DNA of 64,000 bases from Maribacter litoralis. GTDB taxonomy: Bacteria; Bacteroidota; Bacteroidia; Flavobacteriales; Flavobacteriaceae. How positions within the stretch are numbered: the first letter of the stretch is position 1; every line of letters starts with the position of its first letter. The translations under genes were made by a program, and so were the position numbers. The DNA is taken from assembly GCF_003075045.1 (NCBI RefSeq), contig NZ_QCZD01000001.1, forward strand, positions 372,001-436,000, in the 5' to 3' direction. Shown here one piece after another: positions 33,579-42,878 of this stretch. The notes under the pieces were generated by a model that had not been told where the DNA came from, searched no databases, and saw only the letters and a program-made list of their open reading frames with translations.

Positions 33579-35233
33579 AAAAATTAGTTGTTTGCGTTTT
33601 TATGGCTACACTCTATGCGTTTAATGGCTTTTGCCAAAGCATTGATCATGTATTTGCACCATCACTACCTTTGGATGTTTTGTCACAGATAGAGCAGAGA
33701 GTTGACATTTTTATGGAACTAAATCCAAAGTTTGTCGAATTCGATAAATCTATTTTTCCTGATAACTTTGAAAATTTCGAGGTCAATCTATTGTCATATT
33801 ATGCAATTGAAGATTCGTTTCGCGATTTGTTTAATAAAGTTCCAGAAGAATCAGAGGTGTTAAGTGCTCTTATTTCAGATATGTTACTCGATAATGATGA
33901 AAAAGGAGTATCCAATACGAATGAGCAATTTGTAAAGTATATGACGCAGTTTCGGATAGATTTATTAAAAATTGAAGAGCGACTCAATCGTAATAATAGA
34001 CTTGAGCTAGGTGTAACTAACCTCACTAATAAAACTAACAAAATAAAAAACCATATTACCATTAAATCCCCATATCCTAAGGTTGATAGTTGGAGCGCTA
34101 TTATCGTTACCGATAAAATTAAGGCATTAACGCCACAATGCTGTGATTATTTTGAGTGGTATAACGACTATTTGTATTCAATAAATAATGCCGCTGATGA
34201 ATCTATTGGAATGACAATTAAAACAAAACCAGTAGGTTCTAAGCTTAGAGATATTAAGAGCATTCCGAAAGATATAAGAACGACTTATTATAACGAGGTT
34301 ATAGATTTAGTTATTTCAGATCGTAACAATGTATTGAAAATTTTGGATACTATTAGCGGAGAGCTATCTCGATATAATGGTTTAATTCATTCTGAAAATA
34401 AGCGTCTTAAGACTATTTATGAAAAAGACAAAGCAGCTTTCTTTGAGCTAAGAGATACATTTAAGGTACATATTTCCGAAAACATTGGGGAGACTAATGT
34501 AAAGATCGACAGTATAAACAAGGCTTTATGGAATCTGGCAACGAAAGTAAAAGGTTTAAATACTCAAATTTCTGTCGCTGCAGAAGACTACCAGGAATCT
34601 GATGCTCAGATTAAAATCAACGAAAAGATTATTAACACTAAAACGGAAGAGAACGATGACTTGGCGTCTGATATTCTAGCTTTACTAGATGACATTCAAA
34701 TTTTAAATGTGGAAAAACGAGAACTATTAAAAAATTGTGAATCTGAAAAAGCTACTGAAACCTGTGTTTCCGACCCATCACGATTAAAAGAAATTCACGA
34801 AACAGTAAACAAGAAAATAGCGGAATTGGAAGACCTAGACGCTAAAAAAAATAGCAATATCAAGATTATATACACGAAAAATGAAGAAAACACAGCACTT
34901 CTAGAAAAATCGTTAATTAGCTATGAAAAATTTATCGAACTTCGAGATAAGTATAGACTTTTATTAAATTCCTATGCTATAGATGAGCCAGTAGCCAGAA
35001 AGGCTTTAAGCTTACTAACAAGAACTAAGTACTATTACGAAGGTATTCGAGAGAAATTTTTAGTAGGAATAGGAGAGAAGCTCTCTCTATTAGAAGAAAA
35101 TCTTAATGATCTCTTAAAGCCTGTAATGGTAAAACCAGTTATTCAATTTCCTAAGTTGCCAGATACGCATCTTGAAAGGATTAATAATTTACAAATAGAT
35201 AACTGGAAGTCCATAAGTATTTTTAATAACTAG
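33575..35233 (+). CDS. Secreted coiled-coil protein with Cys-x8-Cys cap (paralogue 2)
   Basis: Signal peptide VVCVFMATLYAFNGFCQ, then 530 residues, mostly helical. A first helical region carries an isolated CC pair (TPQCCDYF). Near residues 300-460 comes a long coiled coil (AAEDYQESDAQIKINEKII, DDIQILNVEKRELLKN) interrupted by CESEKATETC (Cys388 and Cys397) and then VSDPSRLKEIHE before a return coil. The spacing and the trailing [N/D]-Pro match the preceding protein. Starts inside the previous stop, so tightly coupled. A C-terminal tail is rich in Pro and Leu (MVKPVIQFPKLPD). No known family; function unknown. Confidence 0.7.
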   Translation: MKKLVVCVFMATLYAFNGFCQSIDHVFAPSLPLDVLSQIEQRVDIFMELNPKFVEFDKSIFPDNFENFEVNLLSYYAIEDSFRDLFNKVPEESEVLSALISDMLLDNDEKGVSNTNEQFVKYMTQFRIDLLKIEERLNRNNRLELGVTNLTNKTNKIKNHITIKSPYPKVDSWSAIIVTDKIKALTPQCCDYFEWYNDYLYSINNAADESIGMTIKTKPVGSKLRDIKSIPKDIRTTYYNEVIDLVISDRNNVLKILDTISGELSRYNGLIHSENKRLKTIYEKDKAAFFELRDTFKVHISENIGETNVKIDSINKALWNLATKVKGLNTQISVAAEDYQESDAQIKINEKIINTKTEENDDLASDILALLDDIQILNVEKRELLKNCESEKATETCVSDPSRLKEIHETVNKKIAELEDLDAKKNSNIKIIYTKNEENTALLEKSLISYEKFIELRDKYRLLLNSYAIDEPVARKALSLLTRTKYYYEGIREKFLVGIGEKLSLLEENLNDLLKPVMVKPVIQFPKLPDTHLERINNLQIDNWKSISIFNN

Positions 35234-35876
35234 GATAAATTGATAACGATTTGTCTTATATTAAAACTTGGCCTCATAAAATTTTGGTAAAACAATAAGG
35301 TGAAGTAAGCGTCCGTATTTTAGGGGTTTAGTAATACAGTTTCTTAAGAGTTTCAATTATACAAAGGATTTCAACGCAATCTTAACGAGTTACAATGTTT
35401 CCTAAAATATAGCGAATGAGCCGTTAATTGTTTCCAAAAGTTTATGCAGCCTTGAATTTTTGTTTCTTTTGTTTCAAGACAAAAGATAATGAAAGAATGA
35501 AAAAAAGGATTAATTGAAGTTCTAAATATAACAAGTGCATAGAATTTTATTTTTCTTAAAATTTATGCTCTTGTGGCAAGCTTACGAGAATGGTCTAAAA
35601 TTTTTTATTACGTACATTTTATCGAATACGCGATTTTTAATAATAGCAAAAAGGTTAGCTTTTATTTTGGCGTTGGCAAGCGTTGGATAATTGTGTGTAA
35701 AATAAATTGCCAGAGCAATTTGATTTTATAAAACAATCGAGCGCTTGGTAGCGGCTATTTTACATAACGGCAAATTATAGATACATAATGTTTTAAATAA
35801 ACGCTGCGAAGCAAACCGCTTATTAGTTTAATGACCCAAGTTCCAATTGTTCTTATGAAAACGAATGCTTCTGGGA

Positions 35877-36046
<170 letters not shown>

Positions 36047-36096
36047 TGCATACCACTTTTTATATTAATTTTATCCGCGCAGAAAAATTACAACAA

Positions 36097-36563
36097 CTAA
36101 CTTATAAGTCCAACAACTGCATCTCGCCGACTTTTAAATCATCCACAGGATAATTCAAAAGCTCGCGTATGTAAAATAGAATATTTAATAACCCACTATT
36201 AGGTATTTATTTCATTCCTTTTAGAAAAATTCAAAATCTAACTTATAAGTCCAACGGCTGCATCTCGCCGACTTTTAAATCATCCACAGGATAATTCAAA
36301 AGCTCGCGTATGTAAAATAGAATATTTTGCAACCCACTATTAGGTATTTATTTCATTCCTTTTAGAAAAATTCAAAATCTAACTTATAAGTCCAACGGCT
36401 ACATCTCGCCGACTTCTAAATCATCCACAGGATAATTCAAAAGCTCGCGTATGTAAAATAGACTTTTTAATATCTTCTATCCTAAAATTTATACAATCAT
36501 TAAAACTCTAACTTCACAGGTCCAACGGCTGCATCTCACCGACTTTTAAATCATCCACAGAAA
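36097..36563. repeat. Tandem array, about four units of 141 bp
   Basis: Units start at 36097, 36238, 36379 and 36508 with CTAACTT; the first two steps are exactly 141 bp, the third 129 bp. Each unit has TCCAACGGCTGCATCTCGCC, a CATCCACAGG segment and, except the last, GCTCGCGTATGTAAAATAG. The last unit is truncated and diverged. Units are too long and not spaced by variable sequence, so this is not CRISPR. Confidence 0.85.
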
Positions 36564-36576
36564 ATATAAAATTAAA

Positions 36577-39087
36577 CTAATCAATATCGGCTCCTCTTAA
36601 TCGTAATGAATTTCCAATTACCGATACCGAACTAAAACTCATGGCTAAAGCTGCGATCATTGGTGATAATAGAATTCCAAAAAATGGAAATAGTATTCCC
36701 GCTGCTATGGGTACGCCAAGTGTGTTATAGATTAAGGCAAAAAAGAGGTTTTGCTTAATGTTCTGCATCACTTTATGACTCAGGTTTCTTGCTTTTACAA
36801 TACCGTGCAAATCACCCTTGACCAAAGTAATCATTGCACTTTCAATTGCTACATCGGTACCTGTTCCCATGGCGATACCAACATCACTCTTGGCCAATGC
36901 CGGTGCATCGTTTATACCATCGCCCGCCATTGCCACTACCTTACCTTGCTCCTGTAGTTTTTTGACTTCCTCCAGCTTATTCTCCGGCAACATTTCCGCT
37001 TTAAAATCCGTAAGATGCAGCTCGCTGGCTACAGCCTGTGCCGTATTTTCGTTATCACCGGTAAACATCATCACTTCTAATCCCTTATCCTGTAAGGCTT
37101 TTATAGCCTTTGCACTTGTTGATTTTATTCGATCACCAATAACCACATAACCTACCACTTTTTCATCCACCGATAAATAAGACACCGTTTTACCTTGTTT
37201 TTGATAATCCTGCCCCTCTGCTTTCATATCGGATGATAAGGCGGCCTTTGCATATTCCATCATTTTGGCATTACCAAAATAAAGCTTTTTACCATGTACA
37301 GTACCTTCTACCCCTTTACCGGTTACGGCATTGAAGTTTTCCGTTTTAGAGATTTCAATTTGCTGCTCCTTACCATATTTAACCGTAGCTTCGGCAAGCG
37401 GATGTTCACTTGAATTGTTCAATGAAGCTATCAGTTGTAAAACCTGATTATCACTATATTCCGTACCGAACACCCCAATTTTCTCAACCGTTGGTTTCCC
37501 TTCGGTAATCGTACCTGTTTTATCCACTATTAGGGTATCTACCTTATCCATTTTTTCCAAGGCTTCGGCATTTTTTATCAATATTCCGTTTTGAGCTCCT
37601 TTCCCCACTCCTACCATAACGGACATAGGTGTCGCCAAGCCAAGTGCACACGGGCAGGCGATTATCAAAACCGCTATGGCATTCACCAAGGCATACACAT
37701 AGGCTGGTTCTGGTCCCCAAATTGCCCATGCCGCGAATGTAATCAGGGAAATTATGACCACCACGGGCACAAAATAACTAGAAACGGTGTCCGCCAATTT
37801 CTGAATTGGTGCTCTACTGCGGCTTGCATCGTTCACCATATGAATAATTTGCGAAAGCAAGGTATCGCTGCCCACCTTTTCAGCTTGCATCAAAAAAGAT
37901 GTATTGCCGTTTATGGTACCACTACTTACGCTATCACCAATCTCTTTTTGCACCGGAATGGGTTCGCCTGAAATCATAGATTCATCAACCGTGGTGTCTC
38001 CCTCGGTAATTTTACCATCTACAGGTATTTTATCTCCCGGTTTAACTCGTAGTATATCACCTTTTTCAATAGCATCTATAGACACTTCCTCCTCATTTCC
38101 ATCAACAACTTTAATGGCTTTATTGGGAGCTAGTTTCAACAATTCTTTCAAGGCAGAATTGGTTTTGCTATGCGCCCTAGCTTCTAACACTTGCCCCATT
38201 AACACCAAGGTCAATATGACGGTGGCAGCCTCAAAATATACATGTACGGCACCAGATTCGGTTTTGAACTGTGCAGGAAAAAAGTCTGGAGACAACATGC
38301 CAAAAACACTGAATACCCATGCCACACCTGCACCGATTCCGATTAAGGTAAACATATTAAGATTCCAGGTTTTTATACTTCTATAGGCTCTTTCAAAGAA
38401 CATACGCGTGGCATAAAACACCACGGGAATTGATAAAGCGAATTGAACCCAGTTCCAATTCCTCTGGGGCATTATCTCATATAAAGGATTGTTGGCTATC
38501 ATTTCACTCATTGCAATAATAAATATGGGCAGCGTGAAGGCTATCGCAATCCTAAATTTTTTCAATAACTTTTTATAGCTTTTCTCTTCGGCAGAACTAT
38601 CTGCCTCCATAGGAACCAAATCCATTCCACATATAGGGCACGAACCTGATTCATCTTTAACCACTTCTGGGTGCATGGGGCATGTAAATTGTTCCGAAGC
38701 CGTTGTAGAAAGGTTTTGCTCCTCTACCAGATCCATACCACAAACAGGGCAATCACCAGGTGCATCATATGTTTTATCGCCTTCACAATGCATTGGGCAA
38801 TAAAAGGTACCGTTGCCCTTACCCGATTTCTTTGCTTTTTTATGTTTTGCAACATCCTCAGATTTAGGGGCTTCACCAGGGCTATGAATCGTATAACTAC
38901 CACCTTCTTTCTCTAGTGCGTTCTCAAATGTCCCTAATGGAATGTGAGATGCCATTTCTATGGTAGCTTCCGCTTTTTCCAAGTCAAGCGTAGCATTTGT
39001 AACACCATCAACATTAGAAAGCGTTTTTTCTACATGACTGCGGCAACCGTTACATGACATACCGTGAATATGATATATGTTTTTCAT
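36577..39087 (-). CDS. copA: Copper-translocating P-type ATPase with two heavy-metal-binding domains
   Basis: 836 residues. An HMA domain at 1-70 carries MSCNGC (Cys12, Cys15). Two heavy-metal-binding domains follow: FYCPMHCEGDKTYDAPGDC (about 96-120) and FTCPMHPEVVKDESGSC (about 134-158), each with CPxCGMDL. Then the P-type ATPase core: transmembrane helices, TGE-equivalent 'ISGEPIPV', CPC in IACPCALGLATP (near 475), phosphorylated Asp in DKTGTITEG, HP in SSEHPLAEA and hinge GDGINDAPAL. This is the Cu(I) exporter class. A metal-sensing AraC-like gene lies 325 bp upstream on the same strand. The length is normal for CopA with an HMBD extension. Confidence 0.95.
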   Translation of the reverse strand: MKNIYHIHGMSCNGCRSHVEKTLSNVDGVTNATLDLEKAEATIEMASHIPLGTFENALEKEGGSYTIHSPGEAPKSEDVAKHKKAKKSGKGNGTFYCPMHCEGDKTYDAPGDCPVCGMDLVEEQNLSTTASEQFTCPMHPEVVKDESGSCPICGMDLVPMEADSSAEEKSYKKLLKKFRIAIAFTLPIFIIAMSEMIANNPLYEIMPQRNWNWVQFALSIPVVFYATRMFFERAYRSIKTWNLNMFTLIGIGAGVAWVFSVFGMLSPDFFPAQFKTESGAVHVYFEAATVILTLVLMGQVLEARAHSKTNSALKELLKLAPNKAIKVVDGNEEEVSIDAIEKGDILRVKPGDKIPVDGKITEGDTTVDESMISGEPIPVQKEIGDSVSSGTINGNTSFLMQAEKVGSDTLLSQIIHMVNDASRSRAPIQKLADTVSSYFVPVVVIISLITFAAWAIWGPEPAYVYALVNAIAVLIIACPCALGLATPMSVMVGVGKGAQNGILIKNAEALEKMDKVDTLIVDKTGTITEGKPTVEKIGVFGTEYSDNQVLQLIASLNNSSEHPLAEATVKYGKEQQIEISKTENFNAVTGKGVEGTVHGKKLYFGNAKMMEYAKAALSSDMKAEGQDYQKQGKTVSYLSVDEKVVGYVVIGDRIKSTSAKAIKALQDKGLEVMMFTGDNENTAQAVASELHLTDFKAEMLPENKLEEVKKLQEQGKVVAMAGDGINDAPALAKSDVGIAMGTGTDVAIESAMITLVKGDLHGIVKARNLSHKVMQNIKQNLFFALIYNTLGVPIAAGILFPFFGILLSPMIAALAMSFSSVSVIGNSLRLRGADID

Positions 39088-39412
39088 ACTATTCTGTTTG
39101 CTTAAATCTTTTAAAATCGATCCTTGAATAAACTATAGAACTTCTTTCTACCTGAAAATTAGGCAATTACAATTTCTATAGGTATTGCAAAACAATTTAG
39201 CTTGAAGAGAAAAATTATTGGTAGTAAAGCTTTTTAATGCCTGATAAGGAAGTGCATAAAACACTAACCATTAACATAAGAAATACACTTCCTCGTTTCA
39301 GGACATTGTACTGTACTATCTTTTAACTTTTAAACCATCGGCAGCCAGTTGTTTTGCCGGGATAAAGTTATGACCAACTTGAAACTTACAGTATCATAAT
39401 TATGGTTCTTAT
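39088..39412. other. Gap between copA and its probable regulator, with a 63-bp dyad
   Basis: A large imperfect palindrome spans 39240-39302 (CCTGATAAGGAAGTG against CACTTCCTCGTTTCAGG), in a position fit for an operator or terminator. On the minus strand between about 39399 and 39324 a short frame reads GHNFIPAKQLAADGLKVKR followed by a stop, with no start codon; it may be a degraded gene end. Otherwise nothing is visible. Confidence 0.45.
39240..39302. repeat. Imperfect palindrome upstream of copA
   Basis: Arms CCTGA-TA-AGGAAGTG (39240-39254) and CACTTCCT-CGT-TTCAGG (39286-39302) with a 31-bp centre. The 8-bp core arm match is exact. It could be the terminator of the AraC-like gene or a metal-response operator. 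Confidence 0.5.
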
Positions 39413-39982
39413 CTACGTAATTTGGTCTAATGTGCTTCTTTTATTCTCTTGACCTTTCTTATAGGCCGTTAAACTCATTCCCGTTTCCTTTTTAAAAAGA
39501 CTGCTTAAATGGTTAACATTACTATAATCAAGTAATTGAGAGATTTCAGTAAAATTGTATTCTTGTAGCTGTATCAGCTCTTTTACCTTCTCTAATTTAA
39601 GTTTTATAAAGTATTTTTCAATGGTAATATGTTCGTTGGATGAAAATATCTTACTGATTTTCGAATAGTCCATACCCATAACACTTTCCAAATGGTGCGA
39701 GAGTGTTTTTTCTAAACGTAAGGGCAATGTCTGAAGCAATTTTATAAGCTCTATTTTTAGTTGCTCTACTAAACGCTGCTCTTGGGCCAGTAAAAGTTCA
39801 AAACCATTATTTTCCAGAACAGTTTTCAGTTGATCAAAATCACTCTTCGATCGCTCTTCATAAACAATGGATCCCAACTCTATATGCTTTAACGGAATAC
39901 CTAAACCGGCTACCTCATTTTTAATTACAGTAATACAGCGGTTACACACCATATTCTTTATAAATAATTTCTTTTCCATCAA
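39413..39982 (-). CDS. AraC-type regulator with HMA-like N-terminal domain
   Basis: 189 residues. Residues about 4-70 resemble a metal-binding (HMA-like) ferredoxin fold: LFIKNMVCNRCITVIKNEVAGLG keeps the MxCxxC position of copper chaperones, and the segment to NNGFELLL completes the fold. From about 110 comes the AraC double HTH: MGMDYSKISKIFSSNEHITIEKYFIKLKLEKVKEL and FTEISQLLDYSNVNHLSSLFKKETGMSL. The combination suggests a copper-sensing regulator of copA, which lies just downstream on the same strand. Two ATGs in tandem make the start uncertain by one codon. Confidence 0.88.
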   Translation of the reverse strand: MMEKKLFIKNMVCNRCITVIKNEVAGLGIPLKHIELGSIVYEERSKSDFDQLKTVLENNGFELLLAQEQRLVEQLKIELIKLLQTLPLRLEKTLSHHLESVMGMDYSKISKIFSSNEHITIEKYFIKLKLEKVKELIQLQEYNFTEISQLLDYSNVNHLSSLFKKETGMSLTAYKKGQENKRSTLDQIT

Positions 39983-40265
39983 TTAGCTGATTAGACAATT
40001 AATCATTGTCCCTTTTCTATAATTTACTAAAAATAAACCTGTTATATATAATCCTAAGTTATTTAACCTAGCAAGTTACTAGTTGTTTATCGTAAAGCAT
40101 AGCGTAGATTCAGAAAACATTACATTTCAATTATGAATCTATGCTATTAAAGCTATACTTAAAAGCAACTAAAATGTACTTTAACCCTACGTTTTAACAA
40201 GGAAAGGTGAAAAAATTAGGATCAATAAAATAAAAACTTTATTTTAGTACAATAATTAATTTAGC

Positions 40266-40463
40266 GTGACAAAGAAACCAAATTTTGTTCTCCTTTCTGA
40301 AAACAATACCTACTACGTAGAATACCTTATTGGGCATCTTGTTTTAGCCAACAGTATTACCGAAGCTGTTATTTTTGAGTCGCAATCGCAAGCCCTTAAA
40401 TTTCAAAAATACTTGTACAAGCATTGTAGTGTCCGTTTCTCGGTAAATACTTTTATCGCCTAA
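40266..40463 (+). CDS. Small hypothetical protein, 65 aa
   Basis: The frame starts at GTG 40266. It reads NTYYVEYLIGHLVLAN, then ITEAVIFESQSQALKFQKYLYK and VRFSVNTFIA, a beta-strand and amphipathic-helix pattern that does not look random. No signal peptide, no family recognised. It lies alone 283 bp from the regulator and 94 bp before the FKBP gene; an ATG start is lacking, so the annotation is tentative. Confidence 0.5.
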   Translation: MTKKPNFVLLSENNTYYVEYLIGHLVLANSITEAVIFESQSQALKFQKYLYKHCSVRFSVNTFIA

Positions 40464-40492
40464 CACACCAATATCTAGCTTGATTCAAAAAA

Positions 40493-40519
40493 AGACATAC
40501 ATCGGTAAGATGTAAGTCT
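40493..40519. repeat. Hairpin ahead of the FKBP lipoprotein gene
   Basis: AGACATACATC and GATGTAAGTCT pair at 10 of 11 positions around GGTAA, preceded by seven A residues. It would terminate transcripts on the minus strand, though none obviously runs there; it may be a leader structure. Confidence 0.35.
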
Positions 40520-40557
40520 ACACAAACTTCAAAAACTTATCATCAAAAAAAATTAAA

Positions 40558-41031
40558 ATGAAATATATCGCATTCCTTTTTTTATTGACTTCCTTGGTTT
40601 CTTGTAAACTATCGGATGACACCAATACCACCACTGTTGTTGAACCCATTGATTACACCGAAACCAACGAAGCAGAAATAAATGCTTATCTGGAAGACAA
40701 TTCGTTAGAATCGCAAAAAACCGCATCGGGTTTACATTATATTAAAGAAAATCAAGGTGATGGTGCAGTACCAACGGCAACATCAAATGTTACAGTGGCT
40801 TACAAAGGCTATTTTCTTAACGGGACGGTTTTTGATCAAAGCGAAGAAGGAATCACCATTGGTCTTGATCAAGTTATTTCGGGATGGACGGAAGGTATTC
40901 AGTTATTCAACGAAGGTGGCAATGGTATGCTACTGATTCCTGCTCACCTGGGCTATGGTAGTTTTGATTATAATGGAATACCCGGTGGATCGGTATTGGT
41001 TTTCGATATTGAACTACTTTCCGTTAATTAA
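40558..41031 (+). CDS. FKBP-type peptidyl-prolyl isomerase lipoprotein
   Basis: SPII signal with lipobox LVSC (about residue 16), then a linker and an FKBP domain: SGLHYIKENQGDGAVPTATSNVTVAYKGYFLNG, FDQSEEGITIGLDQVISGW, TEGIQLFNEGGNGMLLIPAHLGYG and VFDIELLSVN, all in family order. 157 aa, one domain. It folds proline-containing proteins in the periplasm. Converges on the beta-propeller lipoprotein gene with an 8-bp overlap. Confidence 0.93.
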   Translation: MKYIAFLFLLTSLVSCKLSDDTNTTTVVEPIDYTETNEAEINAYLEDNSLESQKTASGLHYIKENQGDGAVPTATSNVTVAYKGYFLNGTVFDQSEEGITIGLDQVISGWTEGIQLFNEGGNGMLLIPAHLGYGSFDYNGIPGGSVLVFDIELLSVN

Positions 41032-42277
41032 ACGAAAACGCTTTTATAGGCATTTTAGCCGTTTTTACTTGAGTGGCCGCTCCTACTTGTTCCGTCCAAG
41101 CAAAGTATAAGGTTTCTTCCATTATTTCCATTTGCGGAAATCCTGATTTTCGGGAATCTGCCATTTCGGTAATTACTTGCTTCTGAGAAGTTTTACCGTC
41201 GGCACTTACCGCCATTGCCTTGAACAGGGCTACCTTATCATTCACTTCCATCCAACTTACAACAGCCGTCTCCTCATCTGCCCAGAGCACATCTACCCTA
41301 CCCATAACCTTACCTTCAACAATTATAACAGGTGCTGTAAATGAAGCGCCGCCATCTGTAGAAAATACCAGTTGTACTTTTTGTTTGTTCTCAGCTGCCG
41401 TAAACCATGCTACGACCAAATTATTACCCAGTACATCCACTTTTGGTCCGTTTACCGGGCAACCTTTTATTTGCCAATCATCTTCATGTATTACTTTAGG
41501 TGTCGTCCACTCCCCTACTACCTGACGAACAATACTGATATCCCTAATTTCATCATCTGATCGGTCTCTATAAATGACCACGGGTCCATTATCGGTAATT
41601 GCAGAAGTAGTTTGGCAGCAATCGCAGGTTTTATCATCTAGCTCGTATTCTTCTATTAGTTTACCGGTTGTAGTCACGATTCCCCCACGCAACGTCATTG
41701 CTCCCCTCTCGCCTTCTTCATTTTCTTCCGTATGTCTACCATCTAGCCAATTGACAAAGAAATGGTTCTGATATGGAACTATACTTACAAAACCATGTTC
41801 GGTTGGGGTATCATCAGTATGTAAAGCCAAATCGGTTTTCCAATGCATTTCTCCCTTTGGCTTTATATTCATTTTTATATCATATGAATAGGTACCCGCA
41901 CTCGATTTTTTAAGTATGTGCGACCATAAATTGCCGTTATTTTCAGAAATCATCGGGTAATCTGCCCAATTTACAAACCAATTTGTACCACTTAGTATAT
42001 TTTGTGCTTCTTGCCACTCGCCATCAATCAATTCTGAGTAATTCATTGTTGACAACGAATCGTTAGGCGATTCTACCCATGATAATAAAGCTACATCTTT
42101 ATTGATCACAAGATGTGGCAATGCCGATGTAGTACCTGCAGGAGAATTCATTTCCGTTACCAATTGAGCTGAATTAACCGTTAGAGGATTTATATCTTTT
42201 TTTTCGGAGGTTTCTTTGCATCCACTTATTAAACTACAAGCAACTAAAAAAATATAGAATAAGGTTGGTTTTTGCAT
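41024..42277 (-). CDS. Lipoprotein with sialidase-like (BNR-type) beta-propeller and a Cys cluster
   Basis: SPII signal (VACSLISGC, residues about 12-20). The rest alternates beta-blades: GDVAL-like INKDVALLSWVESPNDSLST, WFVNWADYPMISENNGNLW, HEDDWQIKGCPVNGP, FSTDGGASF (an Asp-box-like SxDGGxSF) and FAWTEQVGAATQV. A cluster CDCCQTT near residue 215 is unusual and could bind metal or a disulfide. 417 aa. The start overlaps the TlpA stop by one base, so the two are coupled. The pair may act in envelope redox or copper handling given copA nearby, but this is inference. Confidence 0.72.
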   Translation of the reverse strand: MQKPTLFYIFLVACSLISGCKETSEKKDINPLTVNSAQLVTEMNSPAGTTSALPHLVINKDVALLSWVESPNDSLSTMNYSELIDGEWQEAQNILSGTNWFVNWADYPMISENNGNLWSHILKKSSAGTYSYDIKMNIKPKGEMHWKTDLALHTDDTPTEHGFVSIVPYQNHFFVNWLDGRHTEENEEGERGAMTLRGGIVTTTGKLIEEYELDDKTCDCCQTTSAITDNGPVVIYRDRSDDEIRDISIVRQVVGEWTTPKVIHEDDWQIKGCPVNGPKVDVLGNNLVVAWFTAAENKQKVQLVFSTDGGASFTAPVIIVEGKVMGRVDVLWADEETAVVSWMEVNDKVALFKAMAVSADGKTSQKQVITEMADSRKSGFPQMEIMEETLYFAWTEQVGAATQVKTAKMPIKAFSFN

Positions 42278-42789
42278 TATTGAACCGCTCTGAGTTTTTC
42301 GATCATTTCAGGACTATCCCACTTTAATCCGCCATCAAAACGTAATACCTGCTCCCCTACTTCATTATAAATAAATGTTGCCGGTAAGGCACTTACATTT
42401 TCTTCGGCATATGCCCCGTTGAATTTTATATAATCCAATAGAAAACCACGGGCTTCCTTAAACTTGTTGATTTTTTCGACAGATTGATCTGATGCAAACA
42501 GAAATACGTAATTATCCTTTTCTAGAATAGCTTGTGCCTTTTCCATATCCGGCATTTCCTCAATGCAAGGCCTGCACCAGGTTGCCCAATAATTCAACAA
42601 TACACGTTTACCCTTGTAATCGCTCAATTCAATGGGATTACCCTCTAAATCTTCATAAGTTGCTGTGGGTATTTGCTCTTTATTATTTTCGGCTGTTACC
42701 GATTCTGGCGCCTTGGTCTTCACCTCTTTACAACCTATCAGGGCAACAGTTAAAACCAAGAAATACAATGTTCTTAAATACATATTCAA
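42277..42789 (-). CDS. TlpA-family thioredoxin-like lipoprotein
   Basis: SPII signal (LTVALIGC) then a TlpA/ResA-type fold: YEDLEGNPIELSDYKGKRVLLNYWATWCRPCIEEMPDM with the WCxxC redox site, AQAILEKDNYVFLFASDQ, and a cis-Pro loop 'SALPATFIYN'. 170 aa. It reduces or oxidises periplasmic disulfides, often for cytochrome or copper protein assembly. Immediately upstream of and translationally coupled to the beta-propeller lipoprotein gene. Confidence 0.92.
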   Translation of the reverse strand: MNMYLRTLYFLVLTVALIGCKEVKTKAPESVTAENNKEQIPTATYEDLEGNPIELSDYKGKRVLLNYWATWCRPCIEEMPDMEKAQAILEKDNYVFLFASDQSVEKINKFKEARGFLLDYIKFNGAYAEENVSALPATFIYNEVGEQVLRFDGGLKWDSPEMIEKLRAVQ

Positions 42790-42835
42790 ATATAATATTT
42801 CAAACTATTAAAACAGTTGGTATTGAACCAAAAAA

Positions 42836-42856
42836 AAACCGCCTATTAGGCGGTTT
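42836..42856 (-). terminator. Intrinsic terminator after the SlyD-like gene
   Basis: AAACCGCC and GGCGGTTT pair around TATTA; on the minus strand it is followed by a run of T (eight A residues at 42831-42838 on the plus strand). It lies 23 bp past the stop of the isomerase gene. Confidence 0.9.
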
Positions 42857-42878
42857 ATAATTATATAATTTAAGTCTA

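Noticed and set aside
36097..36563. CRISPR array
   Set aside because: Units are 141 bp with no short constant repeats alternating with unique spacers, and no cas genes are present.
36818..38386. Several long open frames antisense to copA
   Set aside because: They mirror a well-supported ATPase on the other strand; composition follows that gene.
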